Source: Phytophthora colocasiae (taxonomy: Eukaryota; Oomycota; Peronosporomycetes; Peronosporales; Peronosporaceae). From it: a DNA stretch of 64,000 nt. The translations under genes were made by a program, and so were the position numbers. Position 1 is the first letter of the stretch. The number at the start of each line of letters is the position of its first letter. The DNA is taken from positions 1,674,001 through 1,738,000 of the forward strand of contig JAGKQI010000096.1 in assembly GCA_018806915.1 (NCBI GenBank), read 5' to 3'. The notes beneath the pieces were generated by a model that did not search any database, had not been told where the DNA came from, and saw only the letters and a list, made by a program, of their open reading frames with translations. Shown here piece by piece: positions 53,397 to 61,993 of the stretch.

Positions 53397-55146
53397 TCAT
53401 CTTCCCCACACTTGGTTGATGGTGGAGTCGAAGTAACGCTGCGGCTGGCACGGCCCGCTGATCTCGACCGATAGTGGAGGGTTGCTACCTAAATTCTGGA
53501 ACGCATCAATCGCTTCGCTCGGGTATACGAACCATCGCAGTCCCTCGTAGCTGTTCGCGACTTTTTCATGTTGTTGAAAGCCGGACGCCGCTGCCTCCTG
53601 GATGCAAACGTCTGCGAGTTTAACTGCTTGCTCGAGGTTCTGCCGCCTGTGAACGGCCAGATCACGAACAGATTCGCCTGCAACCGATGAACGCGCAGTA
53701 TCTACGTCGTTGATAGGCATGTCCGACAACCGTTTCTTCTCTGAGTATTTCCACGAGACGTGGCGCCACACGCCTGTACGGCAGCTGAAGTCGTACTGCG
53801 GCAGGAACTTCCAGCCGTGTTTGGCCACGAAGCGCACCGCTTCCAAGACGTAGTCCACCTCGTCTTCTTCGGCACGGGAAGCTCATGCGAGTGACACCCG
53901 GCTTGAGGATTCGATGTTGGGCAACGACCGCGCGACCTAAATCGATGATGTGGTTACGACTGAGACCAAGCAGACGATAGGCAAAGGGACCTGCACATTG
54001 GCACCCGCCACGAGCCTGCACTCCAAACAAGTCGTTAAGCAACGCACACACGAAGTTGTGGTGTAGGAACCGGTCGCCGGAGCGGAACATCATGGAGAAG
54101 ATCGGGAGTTGGTTCACATCGTCGGTCTGTCGACCAAGCAAGATGATGTTCCTATTATGGCCGAGTGACTCGCGAACATGGCGCACGTGTTGGCGTTCGA
54201 GGTCCATGATACCTTGCGGCCGCACATGCTGTTTGATCCGGAAGGCTAAGCCGAGACGGATACTGTCCAGGATGTCGGGAGTACCGCCCTCTTCACGCTC
54301 CACCTTGTTGGTTAGGTAAGTGTGATCCTTTTCCGTCACGAGCAGCACAGTGCCACCACCGGGCATCGTCGGCACTTCGTTGTTCATCAAGTTCTTTTTC
54401 ACTACCAACACACCAGGAGAACCAGGGCCACCCATGAATTTATGTCCAGAGAAGAAAACGGCGTCCTTATAGGCAAGAGGATTCATGGGGTTCATGTCCA
54501 TGTCGACGTAGGGGGCACATGTGGCGTAGTCCCAACACGACAACGCGCCGTACTTGTGCAACAGTGTAGACACCTTGTCGACGTCTATCAACATGCCTGT
54601 AAGATTAGATGCCGCTGCGAAGGAGCCAATTTTGAGCGGCCGGTTCTGGTGACGTTGAAGTTGGTGCTCCAGTTCCTGTAGGTCGAGACCACCTCCTTCC
54701 GCCTCAGGGATCTGCACCTCATCAGCGCACGAACTCTCACGCCACGGCAATAAGTTGGAGTGGTGGGAGAACGGACACGTGAAGATCACGGGTCGCTTGG
54801 AAGAGCGTCGGCGACGACGGCCTTTGTTGATTCCGAGGGCCGTGACCAATTTGTTGATGGCACTGGTGCAGCCTTGGCCTGCGAAGATCACCACATCCTT
54901 CCCTTCCTGTGCGTTGACGGCGTCGGCAATGATGCTGCGGGCCTCTTCCCGGAAAAACGTCGTCTGCAATCCTGTGGCGGACGTCGTGGTGTGTGTGTTG
55001 CCGTACGTGGGCATGACGTGGTCGTGGATGAACTTCTCGATACACTCGAGCGACTTCCCACTAGCAGTGTAGTCAGCGTAGACTTGAGCTTTGGTGCCGA
55101 AGGGCGACTGGAACGGCACGTTCCGTCCGATCATACTGTCGGTCAT
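53397..55146 (-). pseudogene. PLP-dependent aminotransferase class V protein with a frameshift
   Basis: The ATG at 55146 (MTDSMIGRNVPFQSP) starts a cysteine-desulfurase-like fold. Key parts are YADYTASGKSLECIE, the PLP-phosphate segment FAGQGCTSAINKLV, HHSNLLPWRE, the Asp in SCWDYATCAPY and the PLP-binding Lys in FFSGHKFMGGPGSPGVLVVK. About 430 residues in, near 53868-53876 (after RMSFP), the frame breaks; the continuation in the next frame, from DYVLEAVRFVAKHGWKFLPQ to TAG at 53397, is clearly the same protein. One extra base or two missing bases would explain it. All active-site residues lie before the break. It may be a real mutation or a sequence error; an intron is not apparent. The substrate is unknown. 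Confidence 0.75.
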
Positions 55147-55372
55147 GATGTACAGTACTTGATCGACGTTGCTATTGCTCAACAACGAGAGCTCCAATGA
55201 ACGAACGACGAAGAATGAATATAGTGTGAAGGCGATATCTCTTCTCCCTTCTAACCATTGTGCAGCCCCAGTAGATATTTTTATAAGTTATCATAAGACT
55301 ATCCTTATATCATAAGACTACCCTTATCGGAGCAATTAATTAATAATTAATTGAATTTTTTTTTTTGTTGTC

Positions 55373-56786
55373 ATGAACTTGGACGAGCTCCTGCTGCGTC
55401 AATGGGACCATGCAGCGTCTGACGGTGCGCCATTCGTTAACTCTCATAGACGAGGAACCACAGGTGTCATGAATTAAGGGCGTACTGTTCATAGGTGTTA
55501 TGCGCACGAACGTGGAGGACACTTTGCGTCGTCGACTCCCTGGGGACTTGGGACTTGTCGTGCAATTCAATCCGAATCATCTCAAGGTTTGAGAAGCTTA
55601 ATCTCTTCTTCCATAGAATTTATATAATGTGTGGAATTCTACAGAGTAAACGCCCCGTGGACAAACAGCTACTGGAGAAGACTTCTGCCAAGCCAAAAGA
55701 CTCGAGTTTCAACTTTACCAAAGCCAAGTGTGACAATAGTCTCTTGAAAAGAAGAATTTATCCTGAAACTTGACGATTTCTGGTGTACAGACAGCCGGAA
55801 TTCCTGAGTAGTTTGCATTTTATCAGTCGTGGCAACAATCTTCCAGCTGTGCAAGCGGGAGAAATCCAAACCAGCGATAAAGCTCAACACTTTGTCCTCG
55901 TCAATGTGGCTCCTCTGGTAAGGAAACGCTTTTCACCGGAAAGGTATCATTGTCTGACTGTTCTTGCTGCTTTACAGGTGCGAGGTCATGTGCTGTTCGT
56001 ACTGGATTTGAGCCTCGTCAAACCGCAGAAAATGACCGAGACGTTCCTGCGTTACGGACTGAGTATCTCCAACAAGATGCAGCGCGAGGACTTTGCTCTG
56101 GGTACGCGTTAATGCACTACAGAGTCATAAAAAAACACTAACTAGACCTTTCTTGCTCAGGTTTTAACAGTGCAGGTGCTTGGTCATCTGTTAACCACTT
56201 CCACCTCCAGGGGTACTTTTTCCCTCCGTTTGAAGGAGCAACGAGTGGGAACTTTCCTGTTGCAGCTCAGCCCCGAGAAGAATTGTTCCGTGTCAATGAA
56301 GCGATTGTCAAGTCTCTTCCTAATTGGAAAACGACTTGCTACGCTGTTGAACCTGTGGACGCTGTGAAGAATGGCGAAGACGTCGTTAAAGCTGCGTGGG
56401 CTCTACTGGAACTTCTCCAGCGTCGAAACATTCCACACAACCTCATTATTATCGGTCTGGTTGTGTTTATTTTCCCTCGACAACCCCAGTGTGAGAATGG
56501 AGTCGGGTTGTTCACCGACAGTTCAGCTACAGAACATACTGGCCGTCTACGTATCGCCGTCGCCGAACTCTCTGGCCTCGTAATTGCAGGAGACGAAGTT
56601 GTGTACGACCAGTTCACCGAGGAGATTTTCAACTTGGTGCTGCAAAAGGAAGTTTCTCTCTCTACAGTAAGCCCTCCATCCAAATTGCTGTACAGGTGAT
56701 CGTATCTTTAACTTCAGCTTGTGTTTTAGGATGAAGAAGAAGCGATTGTGGTCGAATGGAAAGAAAAGCTCGCTACTGCGGCGTAG
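55373..56786 (+). CDS. GDP-hexose phosphorylase (GDPGP1/VTC2 family), 7 exons
   Basis: Exons are 55373-55424, 55495-55586, 55645-55727, 55791-55917, 55978-56101, 56161-56666 and 56730-56786; all introns are 58-70 nt with GT-AG ends, and the product is 346 residues. Conserved parts run LRRRLPGDLGLVVQFNPNHL, FNFTK, HFVLVNVAPLVRGHVLFV, GFNSAGAWSSVNHFHLQGYF and NIPHNLIII. The HFHLQG segment is the HIT-superfamily catalytic histidine motif. Animal GDPGP1 breaks down GDP-D-glucose with phosphate and plant VTC2 uses GDP-L-galactose in ascorbate synthesis; which applies here cannot be told. The spacing from the N-terminal Trp to LPG agrees with the animal enzyme only if the first intron is 55425-55494. 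It is divergent from the PLP gene. Confidence 0.9.
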
Positions 56787-56879
56787 TTTAACCTGGATCA
56801 AACGGGTAAAGCTCTACTTGAGTATTTTTGGCTGGAGTTGTGCACTTTTCTTTTAGAATAGGACAGAGCTGTGTGGTCC

Positions 56880-58007
56880 ATGGGTTCTGGCTGTAGCTCT
56901 TTCGGCGATGACAACATGCCATACGACCCCAAGGTAATTTCCATCAAGCACTTTGAGATCCATCGAATCATCGGCCAGGGAGGTTTTGGTAAAGTAAATG
57001 CAGTTATCCGCAAGAAGGCAGCTCCTGTCAAGTGGCTGGCGATGAAAACGTTGTCCAAAGGGACAGTGATCAACCGGAACTGCGTCAGTATGATCTGGAA
57101 TGAACGAAATCTGCTCACTCAAATCCACAGTCCGTTAATTGTGCGGATGCATCACACATTCCAAGACCCGTACAGCTGCTACGTTGTGATGGATCTGCTT
57201 CTAGGTGGAGATCTCAAGTACCATCTCGGATCTACGTATAACAATGGTTTTCCAGAACGAGAAGCCAAATTTTACACGGCTGGGATCCTGTTATCTCTGG
57301 AATATCTTCACAGTCTGAAGATTCTCCATCGGGACGTCAAGCCAGAGAACGTTATCCTGGACGACAAAGGCTACCCACGTCTTACAGATCTGGGAATTTC
57401 AGTGCAAACCGCCAACTTACGCTTCCAAAGTCGCAGTGGGACTGTCGCGTACATGGCCCCAGAGATTTTCCGTGGCTCAACTGAGCACGGGACACCATCA
57501 GACTTCTTCAGTTTGGGTGTACTGACTTTTGAGCTGTTACTGGGACGAAAACCTTGGAACGGAGGGGTACGATCTCATCTGGAAAAGTGTCCGAATGTCG
57601 TTGAGGAGTTCAACGACAGTGTATACGACATATACTACCCGATCGAGCTGCTGGATACCACCTCAGGTCCCAACGCCAAGTTAACGCCCAGTTGCCGGTC
57701 GTTTCTTCGAGGATTGTTGCATCCGATTGAGTCTGAACGCCTGGGTGCAGGACCTGATGCGATTATTGAGATTAAAAGGCACGAATGGCTACGCACCTTT
57801 GACTGGGACGGATACTTGGCGCATAGTTTACCTCCTCCCTTTGTCCCTGTGGTAGATGAGAAGAAAGCCAATTGTGATACTGCAGCCCAAGACTTTGACG
57901 ACGTACTTAATGTGAATTCCAGAGGAGAGCGTGTGTCAGCTGAAGACCAGGCCAAGTTCGCAGGCTTCGAGTTCAATACCGACGTCACCAACCCTGTCTC
58001 GATATAA
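56880..58007 (+). CDS. AGC-type Ser/Thr protein kinase, N-myristoylated
   Basis: The product is 375 residues from ATG 56880, beginning MGSGCSS, a strong myristoylation and palmitoylation site. The kinase domain fills residues 25-315: IGQGGFGKV at 31-39, the ATP Lys in LAMKT at about 56, HRDVKPEN at 150-157, GTVAYMAPE at the end of the activation loop. The metal-binding triplet is DLG (170-172) in place of DFG, which is tolerated in some active AGC kinases. The overall pattern, with FEIHRIIGQGGFGKV and RLGAGPDAIIEIKRHEW, fits the STK32/YANK branch of AGC kinases. Membrane-attached signalling is inferred. The start lies 93 bp after the phosphorylase stop, and the 3' end is 24 bp from the end of the Sir2 gene. 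Confidence 0.9.
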   Translation: MGSGCSSFGDDNMPYDPKVISIKHFEIHRIIGQGGFGKVNAVIRKKAAPVKWLAMKTLSKGTVINRNCVSMIWNERNLLTQIHSPLIVRMHHTFQDPYSCYVVMDLLLGGDLKYHLGSTYNNGFPEREAKFYTAGILLSLEYLHSLKILHRDVKPENVILDDKGYPRLTDLGISVQTANLRFQSRSGTVAYMAPEIFRGSTEHGTPSDFFSLGVLTFELLLGRKPWNGGVRSHLEKCPNVVEEFNDSVYDIYYPIELLDTTSGPNAKLTPSCRSFLRGLLHPIESERLGAGPDAIIEIKRHEWLRTFDWDGYLAHSLPPPFVPVVDEKKANCDTAAQDFDDVLNVNSRGERVSAEDQAKFAGFEFNTDVTNPVSI

Positions 58008-58031
58008 ACCAGCAAAACGTTTTTGTGTCCT

Positions 58032-59547
58032 TTACTGTTCACCTCCCTGTCGGAGGTTAACAAGTTCACGGTCGATGCCTTCTAAAGCCTCCAAGCCCTT
58101 GGACGCGATCGGTAGAAACCGGTTGTTGGCGAGAATGAGAGGGTTATCACACGTAGGGGTCTCCGGATTTACGCGGATGAGAGTCGCTTGAGGACGGCCA
58201 CAACCTTCGATCACATCGGCAACAACCATCTCAGTTTCTCTTCGGACAGAAGGGACCTAGAGATAAAAATCGTGAGTGCAATTTTGTCAGACATTTCACC
58301 TTATGCTCCGTACGAACCCGCGTTCCACAGCCGATTTCAAGCACGACCAGATTGAGTGTCGGGTCATCCTCTAGCATCTGAAGTTCAAATAATTATTAGA
58401 TCGAGTGCATAAAGAGCTGGATAATATCACTTACCAGTTCCATCACGGATTCCCACGCGATATAGCCATTCTACAACAGGAAGAACACAGGTAAACCACC
58501 AGGTACAGCGTACAACAGATAAATCTCTAGATCTCGCACCTCTTCCGACGTATTCGCGATCCACTGTCTGTCATGGAACATGAGCACATTCGGTCGGCCT
58601 TTTCCTCCACAGTCCGGACACGTCGTCGCCTTTGCTCCAGGTGCCTTCATGGTCGCTTCATCCAGGTCGAAACGAAATTCTACAGGCAGCTTCCAGGTCT
58701 GTTCGCATGGTTCTCTCGCTCGAGTCTCCACATCCCCCGCACACTGCCAGTTCTCGACGCTGCCGTGTAACTCGTACACCTCCTTCTTGTCGAAGTCTCG
58801 TATGAAGTGCGAATCAACCTGACAACAACAAAGGGTCAGTGTACACACATCTTTCGCCTTAAGACGCCTATGTACTGTTGTGTACATTGGAAGTGTAGAC
58901 GAAAAACGGGTCATTTGTCACTGAATCCGAAGTTACTCCAGCCGGTAGAGCTTCACACTTCTTCAGACGATTAAAGGCAGCTCTGAAGTTATTTCTTCTC
59001 TCGTCGGTGCTGCTGCCTTTGCTTCGAATTGCGTCTCTCCATTTACGTAGAATCTGGTACCCTCGATGGTGTTTCGTGTCTCGGTAGGAATTGGTGCAGC
59101 CCCCCCAAAAGCCGTAGAAAACCTCCTCGTCCTGCTCCAACATGTACGGATCGCACAGATCTTGGTATTCTACGCCCATTTTATCGTAGGCATCCACTTT
59201 AGCGATGTCTCTGAGAACAAAACATTAAAAATTAGTTTACACGTCGTGTAACTAGTTGTTGAAAGGTTTACATACGCGTAAACTGGCAGAGAGGAGTCAG
59301 CAGAGAAACCTGCGCCTGTGGCAAGTAGAAGGAAATCGGCAGCAGCAAGTTTTTCTGTATGGGTAGGCAAAAGTTACACCGCTTTGACATTAGTTTACAC
59401 TGTTTTGTTACAGAGTGATTGGGAGCGTTCTAGAGAGAGTTACGAAGCCAGCGGCGCGGCGTCGTGTAGCCAGGAGAGGAGCGGATACGGTTAGAGGGTG
59501 ATCTCACCTGCTGCAGCGCGCCAGGCCTTCTGCGGACTGCTCTCCAT
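58032..59547 (-). CDS. Sir2-family NAD-dependent protein deacylase, 7 exons
   Basis: Exons on the minus strand are 59508-59547, 59276-59354, 58886-59210, 58540-58818, 58435-58470, 58300-58377 and 58032-58256; every join keeps phase and has GT-AG ends, giving 353 residues. The NAD site reads TGAGFSADSSLPVYADIAKV, with TSNVDSHF matching the TQN-I-D segment and ELHGS supplying the catalytic His. A zinc-site-like set is WQC...EPC and CPDCGGKGRP. NLVVLEIGCGTRV near the C terminus is the final Rossmann strand. The middle of the protein (FWGGCTNSYRDTKHHRGYQI) is unlike human SIRT1-3 and typical of divergent protist sirtuins. Deacetylase or other deacylase activity cannot be told apart. The ATG at 59547 is inferred from the first exon. 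Confidence 0.88.
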
Positions 59548-60144
59548 GACTGCAGCAGCACTTGTAGGCACTGGACCACAATGACTATAACGCTTTCAAA
59601 GTGATTGAAGCCTTATTGTGGTTGTGCCACAAATAAGTTCCACACATTCTATCCGATATAACAGGTTCTGGAATCTGATTGGCCCTGCAAATTCAGTGAG
59701 ATTTAATCGCAAATATTTCGCGTCGGAATCCCACGCGTAATGTGATTTGGTCCCCTGATTTTGTGTTCTCGTGTCCTGGTAGCGCTGTATGCGCGGCCTC
59801 GTCTTCTTCTTACATCTGCCAGACACACCGGAGCGTCTTCTACATGTGTACCGAGTTTCAGCTTTAGATTCGCCCCTCAGCGTGCTCTACATGTAGACTT
59901 CGGTCGGATTCCGACGCGAAAATAATCTACTAGTATCCGATAAAACAGGCATGGGTTCTGATTGGCCAGCGCGACGCAATATTTCGCTCAGTATTGCACC
60001 GTCTCAAACATTGTTGAGCCGGGGACTTGTGTCAAGCTACAGTAGTCTTTACTGTAGAGCACTACAACCCATGTACGCCATCCACCCAGTTCGCTTCGAT
60101 ATGCCTCGCTTCGATGCCTTCCCCACACTTCAATCTGCCAAGCG
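59548..60144. promoter_or_regulatory. Shared promoter region with duplicated and inverted blocks
   Basis: Between the divergent Sir2 and T5orf172-like genes, TATCCGATATAACAGG (59650-59665) followed by TCTGATTGGCC (59674-59684) recurs as TATCCGATAAAACAGG (59934-59949) and TCTGATTGGCC (59957-59967) in the same orientation. A 16-bp perfect inverted repeat, TTTCGCGTCGGAATCC, joins 59716-59731 and 59906-59921. Each direct copy includes an inverted CCAAT box. No gene is supported between them. Confidence 0.5.
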
Positions 60145-61230
60145 ATGAAGACTTCCACGTTAACGCAGCAGCGTAAGAACGACGTGCTCGAGTGGACAAG
60201 GCGTCCGATGCCTCTGGACGCAACCGAGTTTGATCTCGCACCATCAACTCCGGCTTTTCGAGGGTTTCCGCATCGGGTTTACTTTGAAGGCACTCCTTTC
60301 GTCCCATGGAGAGCTTTAGTTAGCACACCACATGGTTGGGATGAGTTTCGACATCACTTCCGGGAACATCTCTTCGTGGCCGACAACGATGAGTGGACTT
60401 ATAAGCCGAACGCGAACATCTATGGTGAGAGCTACCATAACTAGAGACTGTTCTGCAGGAAGGTCGCCTGTACGAGGCCACCAATAGCCTTCGCGCCAAT
60501 GGACCCCCCCCCCCCCCCCGTGAAGATGTCAGGTGGAACACAGACCGACCCTATGCGGTGCATCACAGGCCGCACGTGACTGGGGTATTCAACGAGCCTC
60601 CAGTTCGTCATGGAGCAGGAGGGATCTACGTTCTCCACTGTGGATCAACGGCATCTTCCAACCACAACTCGTCTGATGGCTCCGACTTCATTCTGAAGGT
60701 GGGGCAGTCCAAGGACATCCTACGTCGACTTCACCTGCACCAACAAACTGGCTCAAATCTAGGCCCCCGCGGCGAGGTGAAATTCCTGTTTGGAGTCGGA
60801 GATAGACGCGTGCGATCGAGGCTATGCGGAGTCTCTACTCAAGCTCATGCTGACGGAGTTCAGCTTTTCTCACGTTATTGTTTACACCAACAAAGGGCGA
60901 TCGACGGAGACCTTCGCCTTCAATAAGAAGACTCTTCCGTTGGTTCACGACATAGTCTGCGCGATACGCTACGTCTATGACCCGCCGATCGACAGACTAG
61001 TCCCCGACAACGAGAACTCCGTGGAGAATCCGTTGTACGAGCAGGGACTTTCTCGCCAGCTACAGACTCCAGTTCAACCGCACCCTCAAGAGCTGATGAA
61101 GTCTCTGTCAGAGGTACCAGGCTGTAACACTTCAGCGGAGCGGGGGCGTTGGGAAAGGAGTAGGGTCGTTTGGGAAAGAGTGATGGAGGGTAATTTATCG
61201 CGTGGGGATATTCCCACCAACGCGGTGTAG
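60145..61230 (+). pseudogene. GIY-YIG/T5orf172-like protein gene, fragmented
   Basis: From ATG 60145 the first frame runs to a stop at 60444; it encodes a 99-residue N-terminal region (EWTRRPMPLDATEFD, YFEGTPFVPWRAL). After a run of 16 C (60504-60519) another frame carries GGIYVLHCGST and FILKVGQSKDILRRLHLHQQ, the start of a GIY-YIG-type nuclease fold as in T5orf172/MUG113 proteins. A third frame from about 60790 continues with GYAESLLKLMLTEFSFSHVI and ends at 61230. The C run and the 1-base shift near 60790 could be sequencing errors, so the gene may be intact in the organism. I do not see the full set of GIY-YIG catalytic residues and cannot claim nuclease activity. Confidence 0.55.
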
Positions 61231-61993
61231 CCCGGCACCGATAGCACCCTCATGGCGATGCTCGGCTGTTGTGTCAGAGGTGGTTCAGATGAACGATGCT
61301 CGACGGACGTCATTGTCGCATCCGTCGAGTAACGATTGAACGCGCTGTCAACGCCGGCGGACTAGTCCCCCCACCTCCGTCCGAGCTGTCGAGGGCTTTT
61401 TCGCACCGTAAACGCCCGTTAATTCGGATTCCCCGGCACTTTTCAAGCGATTCCAGCTCGAACCTGCGTCCTGGGACGAGTTTCAACCAGGGTTTGGTAA
61501 TTTTCCGTAACTATTGCCGATATTTGCAATGTCATATTGCCATAATTTATTGCTCCTCAACCCCAATAACATGCAATTTTTTATGGCAGACGTTGGAGTC
61601 CAGTATTATAGTTCTGTATAAATACATTATTCAACACAGGATTAATCCTGTATACACATCATCGTATTTAGCATTACGGTCATATGGGGAAGATACAGGA
61701 AGATGAGAAGATATCAATGTGGGGTCAAAAAGAATCCAGGATTAATCCTGTGTAAGCATGTAAAAATCCTGGTCGGAACAAGATTTTGCAGTGACAGCAG
61801 CGTGACGGGTCAAAAGACACGGGTAGGAAGTCTATGTGGAGGCGTAGCGTTGTTAGTCATAGTGGAGAGCTCTATGTGGAGGCGTAGCGTGATTTCTCCA
61901 TACAACTTCCCTAAACACCAATCTGAAATGCAAAGTAGGATGTATTGATGAACTTAATGAAAGGACAGCAGCAGAAATCAATCTCCGACGAAG
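61231..61993. other. Region downstream of the MULE gene with short repeats
   Basis: No gene is supported. A 16-bp palindrome ACAGGATTAATCCTGT lies at 61636-61651, and its 14-bp core CAGGATTAATCCTG recurs at 61737-61750, with ATCCTGG again at 61766-61772. A 20-bp unit TCTATGTGGAGGCGTAGCGT occurs twice, near 61831 and 61870. The transposon end, if present, should be in or left of this region, but no terminal inverted repeat can be shown because the right end lies outside the window. Confidence 0.5.
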
